A DNA stretch of 64,000 nucleotides from Spelaeicoccus albus (GCF_013409065.1 NZ_JACBZP010000001.1:1240001-1304000); one strand, 5' to 3'; counted from the first letter of the stretch, positions 33,290 through 41,359 are shown. The notes: generated by a model not told the origin, from the sequence alone. Translations and numbers: made by a program.

Positions 33290-34171
33290 CATGAACGGCA
33301 CCAGTTCGTGCAACAGTTGCTCGGGCTGTTCCTCCGAAACGAAATGGCCACTGGCCTTCAGTGTCACAGTGGTGAGGTCGTGCGTGACGGCACGTAGGTT
33401 GTCGCCAAGGCGCCTACCGACAGCGAGTTCACCCCCGATGGTCATGGTCGGTACCGTCAGGTTTCCCCCAGCCTCAGTCCAGCTGCGGTTGGCGCGACCG
33501 TCCTCGAGCAGCGTGCGGTAATGCTCGAAACCGCAGCGCAGCGCCTCCCGTCCGGTGTAGGCGGCGGCGATCTCGTCGAGGACGTCGGCCGTAAACGGCT
33601 CGTGATTGGCGGCAAGGTGATCGAACCACCAGCCGAAGAACTCCCGTTCATGTCCGTCGAGTAGCAATTCAGGCACCTCACGGGTCATGAAAAGCCCGAA
33701 ATGCCAACGCCCGCCCCGGGCCACGTCCATGGCTTCTTCCAGTCCGAAGCCGGGCACCGCAAGCTCGAGGAGAGCCAGGCGTTCGATCTCTTCCTAGTGG
33801 CGCCGCGCCCACGAGAAAGCGATCATGCCGCCGATGTCGTGGCCGACCACGCGAACCTTGTCCCGTATTCCCAAGTGACGCATCAGACTACGAATGTCGT
33901 CACTCTGATTGTCTTTGTCGTATCCGTGCGCGGCACGTTGCGAGTTCCCCGCCCCTCGCAGGTCCGGGGCGACCACCGTGTATCCCGCGTGAGCGAGCGG
34001 GCTCAGCAGGAAGCGCCACGCGAGAGCTGTCTGGGGCCAGCCGTGCAGCAACACCACCGGCGGACCGTCGCCGCCGATCAGGTAGCTGAGCTCAACATCA
34101 TTCACTTCGGCGCGACGGCGCACGAATCCGGTGGGTATTTTTTCGTCGATGTAATCGTCGGTCACGTTCAT
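33188..34171 (-). pseudogene. Epoxide-hydrolase-like alpha/beta hydrolase broken by an in-frame amber codon
   Basis: The minus-strand frame from ATG 34171 (behind AGAAGGG) encodes an alpha/beta hydrolase: VVLLHGWPQTALAW (oxyanion HGWP), then GHDIGG with the nucleophile Asp. Codon 126 (33796-33794) is TAG. The same frame then continues uninterrupted to 33188 with the family's remaining parts: EERLALLELAVPGFG-like text, cap domain, and the catalytic His in ASGHFVSEEQPE. So one base change separates this from an intact 327-residue enzyme. The last ~15 residues (GGNRDQHEPCGGQVL) look foreign and are antisense to the frame at 33146. Confidence 0.85.
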
Positions 34172-34232
34172 TACCCTTCTTTGGGGTCGACCTGCTGTTG
34201 GTGATGGTGTGCGGGTATGACACACGGTCGGG

Positions 34233-35195
34233 TCAGTCGGTCGGGAGGTTTTCGATGGCGTACCGGGGGCCCAGCTGGATGGCTGAGTCGAGCGTCGCCT
34301 CCATTTCGGCGGGGCTCAGGGTGGGGACGGAAGTGCGGGAGGGGAGCGGTTGTCCCCACTGGCTGAAGTATTCGTCGAGTCCCGGCGGGGAAACCATGCA
34401 CAGCATGCGCGCATCGGCCTGCGACGAGTTGTGGAAGAAGTGGGGTGAACGCGCCGGGATGTTGACGACTTCGCCCGCTGAGATGGTGGTTGTTTCGCCG
34501 CGAAAAGTGACGTCGATGCGGCCCTCGAGTACGAAGAACATCTCCTCGAAGTCGTGCCGGTGTGGAGGCGGGCCCCCGCCGGGCGGCACGTGCATGTCGA
34601 TCAGTGCATAGCGCCCGTCAGTGTCTTCCCTGCCGAGCAGCATGGTGTAGTTATCGCCCACAACCCCGTAGTGCGGCAGACTTTCGTCGGTGCCCGGGCG
34701 CCGGACGGTGATGTCGCGTTGCGGATCCTCGGCGGCGATGCCGCCCGGCGCCGGCAGCTGGGCCGATCGTTCGGTGTGCGTGTGCGGCGTCAGCCTGATG
34801 ACGGGCAGTCGGCGTCCGGCGCGTTGCCGATAAGTCGTGAACGCTGCCGATCGCTTGACGAACCGAGAGAACGCGGGTTCATATTCCTCGCCGGCGAGTT
34901 CTTCTGCGCGGACCGAGATTGTGTGGATCTCCCCATCGATCGGGGCTTCGATCGTGGCCTGCGGGTGCGCGCGGAGGTTGACTGCCCAAGCCGGGTCTCG
35001 CGCCGCGCCCTTGGCCGAGGCGACGACGAGCCAGCCATCGCCGTCTTTCAGTGACAGAGCCGGGTTGACTCGTTCCAGGCCGGTACGGGATCCACGGGTG
35101 TGGAGGAGTATCAAGTTCGAGCCGAAGCCGGCGGAGTCGACTCGGCCATTGCGGGCGCGAAACTCTTCGATGATGCGGTCGTTGAATTCAGTCAT
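34233..35195 (-). CDS. Fusion of Ddn-like (F420) nitroreductase-family domain and cupin
   Basis: A 320-residue protein with two domains. Residues 1-137 match the deazaflavin-dependent nitroreductase family (Ddn, DUF385): NLILLHTRGSRTGLERVNPA, then DPAWAVNLRAHPQATIE. Residues about 170-285 form a cupin with both metal motifs: PHRHDFEEMFFVLEG (His212, His214, Glu218) and GEVVNIPARSPHFFHN (His255). Start ATG 35195 follows GGAAGGA. It is fourth in the NmrA-TetR-SDR operon. The fusion suggests F420-dependent reduction coupled to cupin chemistry or ligand sensing on one compound. Confidence 0.85.
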   Translation of the reverse strand: MTEFNDRIIEEFRARNGRVDSAGFGSNLILLHTRGSRTGLERVNPALSLKDGDGWLVVASAKGAARDPAWAVNLRAHPQATIEAPIDGEIHTISVRAEELAGEEYEPAFSRFVKRSAAFTTYRQRAGRRLPVIRLTPHTHTERSAQLPAPGGIAAEDPQRDITVRRPGTDESLPHYGVVGDNYTMLLGREDTDGRYALIDMHVPPGGGPPPHRHDFEEMFFVLEGRIDVTFRGETTTISAGEVVNIPARSPHFFHNSSQADARMLCMVSPPGLDEYFSQWGQPLPSRTSVPTLSPAEMEATLDSAIQLGPRYAIENLPTD

Positions 35196-35252
35196 GGGTT
35201 GTCCTTCCGTGGCGTTGAATATTTCGGGGGCTTCGTTGGGAGTGACCTCGGG

Positions 35253-35993
35253 CTAGTTCATGAACATTCCTCCGTCGACGTTCAACGTCTGGCCGGTAAT
35301 GAAGGCGGCATCCGGCGACGCGAGGAAAAAGACCGGGCCGGCGAGGTCCTCGGCGCGTTGGTCGCGGGCGATGGCGCGGCCAGCGCGTTGCGACTCGATG
35401 AGCGCGGGGTCGAAGTTCTCGGCCACCGGTTTCGTCAGGGTCAATCCGGGGGTGATGAGGTTGACGGTGATGCCCTCGTCGCCCACTTCACGGGCCAGGC
35501 TCCTGGTGAGCCCGACGAGCCCGGCTTTGGCGGAGACGTAGTGGACTTGTCCGGCGACGCCGGGGAACATCGAGGCGGAGCCGATGTTGACGATTCGTCC
35601 CCAGCCGCGAGCTTTCATGAGAGGCAGGAGCGCGTGGGTGACCACGTAGTTGCCCGTCAGGTTGATGTCGATCACGTTTCGCCACTGATCCAATGTCATG
35701 TCGGTGAACGTGGTGAAGGGGAAGGATCCGGCGCAGTTGATCAGGATGTCCAGCCCTCCGTGCGCACGTGCGAGCGCGGCCAGCTCGCCGACGTCGTCCT
35801 CGTCGGTGATGTTCGCGGTCGAGGTAATCATGGCCGGGTCTGCGCCGACTTCGCGTTCAAGATTGCTCAATGCCACAGCCGAGGCGTCGGTGCCGATCAC
35901 GGTGTCGCCGTTGGCGAGGAACCGTTTGACGACTTCCGTGCCGATGCCGCCGCCGGCGCCGGTGATGAGTACGACGCGCCTTGTCATAGACAT
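35253..35993 (-). CDS. Short-chain dehydrogenase/reductase (FabG-like)
   Basis: A 246-residue classical SDR. TGAGGGIGTEVVKRF binds the cofactor, NCAGS lies near residue 88, GSASMFPG carries the catalytic serine and HYVSAKAGLVGLTRSLA the tyrosine and lysine; the C-terminus ends GQTLNVDGGMFMN as in FabG-type reductases. Its ATG shares a base with the stop of the TetR gene (TGATG), so translation is coupled. It is likely to act on the same substrate family as the neighbouring NmrA-like and Ddn-cupin proteins. Confidence 0.92.
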   Translation of the reverse strand: MSMTRRVVLITGAGGGIGTEVVKRFLANGDTVIGTDASAVALSNLEREVGADPAMITSTANITDEDDVGELAALARAHGGLDILINCAGSFPFTTFTDMTLDQWRNVIDINLTGNYVVTHALLPLMKARGWGRIVNIGSASMFPGVAGQVHYVSAKAGLVGLTRSLAREVGDEGITVNLITPGLTLTKPVAENFDPALIESQRAGRAIARDQRAEDLAGPVFFLASPDAAFITGQTLNVDGGMFMN

Positions 35994-36610
35994 CAGGAAT
36001 TCTCCAATTCGGGTGGTCCCGGGGTCAGGCCCGCGAGGAAGATCTGCAGCTGGCGGTGCAATTCACGAGCGATTTGATCGGGATCGCTGGAAAGAGGTTG
36101 CGCGAGCAAGGCGCCGAAAAACACGATGTCCGCCGCCGCGACGTCGGCACGTACGGTGCGATCGGAGCGCCCGCGCTCGAGAACCTTGTCGATGCCGGCG
36201 TAAACCTCGGATTCAAGGTTCCGCGACAATTCCGTGAGCTCCGCCGGTCCGCCGTGCAGAGGTAGAACGAGTTGATCACGGTGGGAGATGGTGTCTTCGA
36301 GGAACGCTTCAAGCGCATCGATCGCCGAATGGCCGGTTGCGGCTGCCTTGTCGACGGCGTCTTTCACCAGCCGAAATGAGCGCTCGGTCAGGGCCATCAG
36401 CAGTGCATCTCGGGTGGGGTAATTGCGGTAAAGAGTGCCGACGCCAACGCCGGCCTCACTCGCAATCGTGGCCATTGGCACCTGGCGTCCCTCGCGCAAC
36501 ATCGACGTCACGGCTGCTGCGAGGACCCGTTCCTGATTCGCTATCGCGTCCCGACGGACTCGGTATTGTTCCCGTTCGGGCTTGTCGTCTGCTGCGTTAT
36601 TCGTCGTCAT
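35993..36610 (-). CDS. TetR-family regulator within oxidoreductase operon
   Basis: A 205-residue TetR regulator whose N-terminal HTH is VPMATIASEAGVGVGTLYRNYPTRDALLMAL (given in part; about residues 42-72). It is the second gene of a tightly packed minus-strand operon, overlapping the NmrA-like gene by 4 bases and the SDR gene by one base. The position means it controls its own operon if it acts locally. It is not closely related to the TetR protein at 32489, and I see no copy of that protein's palindromes upstream of this operon. Confidence 0.92.
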   Translation of the reverse strand: MTTNNAADDKPEREQYRVRRDAIANQERVLAAAVTSMLREGRQVPMATIASEAGVGVGTLYRNYPTRDALLMALTERSFRLVKDAVDKAAATGHSAIDALEAFLEDTISHRDQLVLPLHGGPAELTELSRNLESEVYAGIDKVLERGRSDRTVRADVAAADIVFFGALLAQPLSSDPDQIARELHRQLQIFLAGLTPGPPELENS

Positions 36611-37473
36611 TTCCCGGCCTCGATCCAGGTGCGCAGGTCGTATAAGTCAGGGACGAGTTCTCGGCCGAGACCGACGTCGGCTCGATATGCCGGAAGCGTC
36701 GCAAACCAGGTGAACATCGCTTTCTGATCCGCGTCGGGCAAGACGTCGACGGGCACCGGCTCGTAACGCGCCGGGATTCCGCGGGCTCGTGCAAATGCTG
36801 CCGCCATCTCTTCTCCCGTCAGCTCGTCCCCGGCAAGCTCGACCGCGCCGCCCGGAATTCGCTCGGGGTACAAGAGGGCCGCGGCAGCTACCCGCCCGAT
36901 GTCGCGAGTCGCGACCATCTGCAATGGCACATCGCCGGGCATCGGGAGCCGAATCACTAACTTGTCTTCCATCACGGGGCGGGAGAACGACGCGAAATTG
37001 TCCATGAAGAACGTGGGCCGAACAAACGTTGTCCGCAGCCCTAACGTCCCGAGGTATTCTTCAACGCGCCGTTTGCTTTCAAAGTGAGGGATTCCGGTAG
37101 CACGCTCGGCGCCGCCGACGGAGCTGTAGACCACCCGGGCCACGCCCGCTGCTTGAGCGGCATCCCCGATCGCCCGACCATGGGCCACTTCGCCTTCGGT
37201 TCCTCCCGGGCCGGTGAACGTCGTCATCGCGAACACTGCACCGGCTCCGCGGAACGCCTTGACAAGCGTGTCCGAGCTGTCGAGGTCAGCGGTGACCACG
37301 TCGGCCCCGCTACGAGCCAACTGTCGCGCTCGGGGCGAGTTCGGGTCTCGGACGAGAGCCCGGACCGGCGCTCCTTTTTCCAGAAGTGCCGAGACTACGG
37401 CTCTGCCTTGCTGGCCGGTGGCTCCGACGACAGCAAGCGGGCCGCGCGTCGTCGTGTTGTCGTAGATGTCCAT
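36607..37473 (-). CDS. NmrA-like NAD(P)-binding protein
   Basis: A 288-residue atypical SDR of the NmrA/HSCARG group. The cofactor motif is GATGQQGRAVVSALL near the N-terminus, followed by VRALVRDPNS; the usual YxxxK catalytic pair is not evident, as expected for this group, whose members act as redox sensors or quinone/isoflavone-type reductases. ATG 37473 is preferred over an upstream TTG because a GGAGA site is suitably placed. It is the first gene of the operon running to 33.2 kb. The leader to its right is AT-rich for this genome. Confidence 0.88.
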   Translation of the reverse strand: MDIYDNTTTRGPLAVVGATGQQGRAVVSALLEKGAPVRALVRDPNSPRARQLARSGADVVTADLDSSDTLVKAFRGAGAVFAMTTFTGPGGTEGEVAHGRAIGDAAQAAGVARVVYSSVGGAERATGIPHFESKRRVEEYLGTLGLRTTFVRPTFFMDNFASFSRPVMEDKLVIRLPMPGDVPLQMVATRDIGRVAAAALLYPERIPGGAVELAGDELTGEEMAAAFARARGIPARYEPVPVDVLPDADQKAMFTWFATLPAYRADVGLGRELVPDLYDLRTWIEAGK

Positions 37474-37706
37474 GGTGTTGGTCTCCAATCGCTCTGTTCC
37501 GTCGCTGGTTCCGCGACTATCAGTCAGTAGAAGACCCTATGCGGACGAAATATTCCAGAAAATACCGACCAAATACAAAAATTCGTGGAATCGCGCCTGA
37601 CATGGGGGGTAATTACGGACATATTAATCCGTTTATGGCTGACGAAGGTCGCTACCGCTTTCGGAAGGTCGCGCTGGTGGACCTCGGTGGTGTGCCTTGC
37701 CGGCGC

Positions 37707-37744
37707 CGTGCTTCGTCAGGGATGCCGCGCCCCGACGAAGCACG
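37707..37744. terminator. Hairpin terminator after the small-protein genes
   Basis: CGTGCTTCGTC (37707-37717) pairs with GACGAAGCACG (37734-37744), with additional G-C pairs inside the loop. It lies 7 bases beyond the stop of the 60-residue gene on the minus strand and probably ends that transcript. Confidence 0.65.
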
Positions 37745-37750
37745 CCGGCT

Positions 37751-37933
37751 TTAGTTCCAGAGCCCGAGCATGAAGAAGATGCTGAGCACGAGAATTCCGA
37801 AAGCGATCCACCAGGCGGTCTTTTCTCCGGTCCACCGGGCCGGCGGCCGTCTCGTGCTCTGCGCCGGTTCGTGACTTCGAGTTGAGTCGCTCTGCGGCGA
37901 GTAATTCGGGATTGTGTGGTTTTGGGGTTCCAT
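37751..37933 (-). CDS. Small single-helix membrane protein (60 residues)
   Basis: A 60-residue protein with a polar, proline-rich N-terminal half and one membrane helix at the C-terminus (TGEKTAWWIAFGILVLSIFF, ending MLGLWN). The AGGAGA ribosome site 8 bases before ATG 37933 is among the best in the region, which argues for real translation. It follows a 27-residue hydrophobic frame by 33 bases and precedes a hairpin terminator. I do not recognise a family. Such pairs of tiny membrane proteins are sometimes subunits of transporters encoded elsewhere. Confidence 0.6.
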   Translation of the reverse strand: MEPQNHTIPNYSPQSDSTRSHEPAQSTRRPPARWTGEKTAWWIAFGILVLSIFFMLGLWN

Positions 37934-37966
37934 GATGTTTCTCCTGGGCTCGAATTGGGTCGATAG

Positions 37967-38050
37967 TTACTGCCACTGCGTGAACATGGCGATGGCGAGC
38001 AGTGCAAGCGGGATCAGGGCGATCCAGCGCATGGTGATTTCGTTCGACAT
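37967..38050 (-). CDS. Tiny hydrophobic protein (27 residues)
   Basis: ATG 38050, or ATG 38053 directly before it, follows a perfect AAGGAGG ribosome site; spacing favours 38050. The product has a short start (MSNEITMRW), one hydrophobic helix (IALIPLALLAIAMF) and the end TQWQ. It resembles in size the small accessory subunits of secondary transporters, but no specific match can be claimed. It lies just after the TetR remnant, whose promoter is the only evident one upstream. Confidence 0.55.
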   Translation of the reverse strand: MSNEITMRWIALIPLALLAIAMFTQWQ

Positions 38051-38083
38051 CATTCCTCCTTCCTTAAATAAATGTATGGTCAC

Positions 38084-38188
38084 TCACTCTTTTGCGTAGG
38101 CTCCGCCCATCGTGCGCAAGATCTCCGTCGGGGACTGCGCCTTGGCGTCGTCCGCGTTGGTGGAAAGCGCTGGGTTTTACGTTGCCAT
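38084..38188 (-). pseudogene. Decayed paralogue of the TetR gene at 32489 (internal deletion)
   Basis: On the minus strand the start ATGGCAACG mirrors ATGGCATCG of the intact TetR gene, with an almost identical upstream region. A stop follows after three codons. The remaining text in the same frame, to TGA 38086-38084, reads NADDAKAQSPTEILRTMGGA then YAKE, which aligns with ADQSPAAILDAMGGAYAEL in the middle of the intact TetR. So the HTH part and everything after the alignment are missing. It is a clear gene remnant, not a functional regulator. Confidence 0.75.
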
Positions 38189-38189
38189 A

Positions 38190-38224
38190 TGAGTGACTAT
38201 ACAGTCACTCATCGAAGAAGGCAA
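38190..38224 (-). promoter_or_regulatory. Intact leaderless-type promoter with operator f upstream of TetR remnant
   Basis: Read on the minus strand, TTGCCT (38224-38219) and TATAGT (38201-38196) are 17 bases apart and the -10 box ends 7 bases before the remnant's ATG, exactly as at 32453-32488. A near-perfect palindrome, GAGTGACTATACAGTCACTC (38191-38210), overlaps the -10 box. It could now drive the two small membrane-protein genes. Confidence 0.65.
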
Positions 38225-38364
38225 CAGAGAGCATTGCCCGACTTGGGGTCGTTGCAGCCGGCGTTCGGTGGGACTCTGTTGTCGGCAAGGGTGTTCACGC
38301 TGCCTGAATTTCACAGGGCGGACTTGCGCTTTCAAAGTGTGAATTTTTGTGGCAATCTGCAGAC

Positions 38365-39495
38365 ATGACACTGCCACATGACGACATCGATCCCGACGGC
38401 CTCCTCGAATACTCGGTGGTTTTCACCGATCGATCTTTGAACCACATGTCGCAGCGGTTCGTCGGTGTCATGCAGGACTTGATCGGCATCCTGCGCGAGG
38501 CCTACAACGCGCACACCGTCGCCGTCGTCCCGGGCGGCGGCACATACGGAATGGAGTCGATTGCACGCCAGCTCGCCACCGGGCGCCGCTGCCTGATCGT
38601 GCGCAACGGCCTGTTCTCCTTCCGCTGGTCGCAGATTCTGGACGCAGGCACGATCGCGGACGACGTAACGCTCTGCAAGGCGCGCCCCACTAGCGATACG
38701 CATCAGGCGCCGTGGGCGCCCGCTCCGCTGGACGACGTATGCGAGCGGATTCGCGAGCAGAAGCCGGACGTCGTGTTTGCCCCGCACGTCGAAACCGCCT
38801 CGGGAATCCAGCTCCCTGACGACTACTTGCGCGGACTCGCCGAAGCCGTGCACGAGGTCGGCGGGACTTTCGTGCTCGACTGCGTGGCCTCCGGCGCGCT
38901 GTGGGTCGACATGGGCGACATCGGAGTCGATGTGCTGCTCACGGCTCCGCAAAAGGGCTGGAGCGGAACTCCGTGCGCGGCCTACGTCATGCTCAGCGAA
39001 GCCGGACGGAACGCGGTGCAGGCCGGAACGTCGACCAGTTTCTCCATGGATCTGGCCAAGTGGCTGTCGATCACCGAGGCCTACATCGACGGCAAGACTC
39101 CTTATCACGCGACAATGCCCACCGATTCGCTCGCGCACAATGTCGAGTTGATGCGTGAGGCTCGCGACGTCGGGTTCGAAAAGCTGCGTGCAGCCCAGAT
39201 CGAGCTGGGTACGCGGGTCCGCGCGGCGCTGGCCGACTCCGGGCTGCCGTCGGTCGCCGTCGATGACTACGCATCGCCGACAGTGGTCGTCGTCCATACC
39301 GACGACCCGGACCTGCACAGTGGGGCGGCGTTCAAGAAGGTCGGCCTGCAGGTCGCTGCCGGCGTACCGCTGCAATGCGGCGAGCCCGAGGACTTCTCGA
39401 CGTTCCGTATGGGCCTCTTCGGTCTCGACAAGCTGACAGACGTCGACGGCACGGTTGCCCGACTCAACGACGCACTGACAAAGCTCCGGGGCTGA
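38365..39495 (+). CDS. Class V aminotransferase (alanine-glyoxylate/serine-pyruvate type)
   Basis: A 376-residue PLP enzyme of the alanine-glyoxylate/serine-pyruvate aminotransferase group. The PLP lysine is in LLTAPQKGWSGTPCAAY (about residue 198), preceded by the cofactor-binding DCVASGALWVDM (aspartate about 173). A glycine-rich PGGGTYGMESIARQL near residue 60 binds the phosphate. The C-terminal substrate-binding Arg lies in FRMGLFGLD. ATG 38365 has no good ribosome site. It stands alone between the TetR remnant and the DinB gene. Amino-donor and acceptor are not determined. Confidence 0.9.
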   Translation: MTLPHDDIDPDGLLEYSVVFTDRSLNHMSQRFVGVMQDLIGILREAYNAHTVAVVPGGGTYGMESIARQLATGRRCLIVRNGLFSFRWSQILDAGTIADDVTLCKARPTSDTHQAPWAPAPLDDVCERIREQKPDVVFAPHVETASGIQLPDDYLRGLAEAVHEVGGTFVLDCVASGALWVDMGDIGVDVLLTAPQKGWSGTPCAAYVMLSEAGRNAVQAGTSTSFSMDLAKWLSITEAYIDGKTPYHATMPTDSLAHNVELMREARDVGFEKLRAAQIELGTRVRAALADSGLPSVAVDDYASPTVVVVHTDDPDLHSGAAFKKVGLQVAAGVPLQCGEPEDFSTFRMGLFGLDKLTDVDGTVARLNDALTKLRG

Positions 39496-39543
39496 TCGTC
39501 CGCCGCCCAGAGTGGGCGAGGGCGACGTCGAGCGTTGAACCAG

Positions 39544-39708
39544 TTATGTGGTGGGCCTTCCGGATGAGATCTCAGCGCCCAGGGCAACGATCTGCGGCCC
39601 TCGGAAGTCGGGATGGAAATTCACGGTGAGCCGCAGTGAGCGATCGAGCGCATCGCCATAGCTCCATGCGGCAACGTGCGCCACGGCGTCGGAGTAACCA
39701 TCAAGCAT
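39544..39708 (-). other. Short frame, possibly a truncated gene fragment
   Basis: A 54-residue frame starting at ATG 39708, which overlaps the DinB stop in ATGCTTGA, so coupled translation is possible. The text HVAAWSYGDALDRSLRLTVN followed by FHPDF recalls from memory the N-terminal part of DUF3626 proteins, which are about 300 residues long, but this is unverified. If correct, this is a 5' fragment whose remainder was lost. It may also be spurious. Confidence 0.3.
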
Positions 39709-40279
39709 GACGCCAAGCGTAGAGGTCGCGCAGTAGCGCGATCTCCGCACCGTGGTGAATGACCTCCCGATGAATGTGCAGGACGAGCGCCGCCATCGAC
39801 CAGTCGGCGAACTGCCCCTCGGCCGGTCCGCACTTCTCAGTCAGCCCGTCGTGTCCCAGACGCGTGACGCCGTCGATCCAGCAGTTGTACCCGGCGTCCA
39901 GCTGGTCGAGTGCTTCGGCGGCCGTTGCCGCATAGTCGTGAGTCTCGTAATCCACGGCCGGCCCGTCGAAATGCGAAGCGTTGCGCGCGCCGAACACGCC
40001 GACGATCAGGTGACCGAGACGCCACGCGATTGTCGTGACGGGCGCCGGTTCGGGCTCGGGAATAGCGAAATCGATAGTGTAAGCACCGCCTCCGGCGGCC
40101 ACCGGGGCAGTGCCGTGCCCACGTGGACGTACGTTCCAACACCCGGCAACCGGCTCCCAGAAATATTCCTCGTCGGTCATCTCCGTCAATCGGGGCCGCA
40201 GCTGATTGGTCCAGTGCCATTCGAGTTGGCTGCGTAGTTCGGCATTCCAATTGATTTGCGTCTCTTGTGTGTTCATCAT
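39701..40279 (-). CDS. DinB-family protein
   Basis: A 192-residue DinB/YfiT-like four-helix protein. The metal-ligand histidines fit the family pattern: LEWHWTNQLRPRL (about residue 22), WRLGHLIVGVFGARN (about 90) and LHIHREVIHHGAEIALLRDLY near the C-terminus (part of the helix). Such proteins often act as thiol-dependent (mycothiol or bacillithiol) transferases or are of unknown function. It is divergent from a WYL-type regulator gene with a short shared spacer, so the regulator probably controls it. Confidence 0.88.
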   Translation of the reverse strand: MMNTQETQINWNAELRSQLEWHWTNQLRPRLTEMTDEEYFWEPVAGCWNVRPRGHGTAPVAAGGGAYTIDFAIPEPEPAPVTTIAWRLGHLIVGVFGARNASHFDGPAVDYETHDYAATAAEALDQLDAGYNCWIDGVTRLGHDGLTEKCGPAEGQFADWSMAALVLHIHREVIHHGAEIALLRDLYAWRHA

Positions 40280-40342
40280 GGCGCCGACTCTACGGAGTAA
40301 TGCGGACAGTTTGCGTCCGCATTTTCTGGCATTCTTGACTTT

Positions 40343-41359
40343 ATGGTCGACAGGTCAGGGCTCGACAACTCCGGGATCGATAATTCGGTGATCGGCAGTG
40401 CATCACGCCTGCTGCACCTGCTGACCCTTCTCACGACTCGCCGCGTGTGGGCCGGCGAGCAGCTCGCCGAGCGGTTGGCTGTGACCACACGCACCGTACG
40501 TCGTGATATCGAGCGACTCCGCGATCTCGAGTACCGGGTCGATGCTCTTCCCGGCCCGTCCGGCGGATACTCACTCGGAGCCGGCAGCGGCTCCGGAACC
40601 GGCTTGCCCCCGCTGGTGTTCGACGAGGATTCCGCTGTCGCCGTGGCCGTCGGACTGCGTACTGCCACGTCGGGAACCATCGCCGGCATGGACGAAGCCG
40701 CGGCCCGCGCATCCGCTGCGTTGGAACAGGTCATGCCGAGCCGGTTGCGACGCCGCGTCGAAGCAGTGCAAGCCGCGACGGTGCCGCTGGCCGCCGGCGG
40801 CAGTGCCGTCGACCCGGATATTCTCACGGTGCTGGCATTGGCCTGCCGCGACCACGAGCGACTTCGATTTGGCTACGCCGACCGGGACGGCAATGCCAGC
40901 TGCCGCCACGTCGAACCGCATCGACTGGTGTCGACTGCCCGCCGCTGGTACCTCGTCGCCCGCGATTTGGACCGCGACGACTGGCGCAGTTTCCGCGTCG
41001 ACCGACTCCGCGATCCGCAGCCGACCGGCCGTCGTTTCGCGCCCGTCGATCCGCCGGACCCCGCCCGGTTCGTCAGCGAAGGCATCTCGAGCCGGCCGTA
41101 CCGATGGCAGGCTCGCGTTCTGCTCGATGCCCCGGCCGAGGCCGTGACGGAGTTCGTGCCCGCCACCGTCGGTGTCGTTGAAGCCGTGAATGCCGCACAT
41201 TGCCTCCTCGTGGCCGGGTCGGACTCGCTGGACGCCATCGCCCTCCATGTGGCGCTTCTCGACATCCCGTTCACTCCGCTGGAGCCGCCCGAACTTCGCG
41301 AACGGTGTGCCGCGCTCGCGGAACAGCTTGCCCGGGCGGCGGCCGGCGGCGCCGACTAG
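40343..41359 (+). CDS. WYL-domain transcriptional regulator (YafY-like)
   Basis: A 338-residue regulator with an N-terminal DeoR-type winged helix (about residues 17-70: VWAGEQLAERLAVTTRTVRR then DIERLRDLEY) and a WYL effector domain (about residues 145-230). The second part contains the core RWYLVARDLDRDDWRSFRVD, followed by the WCX C-terminal extension. WYL regulators respond to nucleic acid or metabolite ligands. It is divergent from the DinB gene, a pairing often seen, and convergent with the copper oxidase gene. Confidence 0.92.
   Translation: MVDRSGLDNSGIDNSVIGSASRLLHLLTLLTTRRVWAGEQLAERLAVTTRTVRRDIERLRDLEYRVDALPGPSGGYSLGAGSGSGTGLPPLVFDEDSAVAVAVGLRTATSGTIAGMDEAAARASAALEQVMPSRLRRRVEAVQAATVPLAAGGSAVDPDILTVLALACRDHERLRFGYADRDGNASCRHVEPHRLVSTARRWYLVARDLDRDDWRSFRVDRLRDPQPTGRRFAPVDPPDPARFVSEGISSRPYRWQARVLLDAPAEAVTEFVPATVGVVEAVNAAHCLLVAGSDSLDAIALHVALLDIPFTPLEPPELRERCAALAEQLARAAAGGAD

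Noticed and set aside
37490-37640. AT-rich leader before the NmrA-like operon considered as a TetR-site promoter
   Set aside because: It is AT-rich but contains no GTGA...TCAC palindrome and no clear 17-base-spaced promoter pair, so no specific site is claimed.
38365-39495. Leaderless start for the aminotransferase
   Set aside because: CAATCT lies near the right distance from the ATG, but no matching -35 box is convincing; only the lack of a ribosome site is noted.
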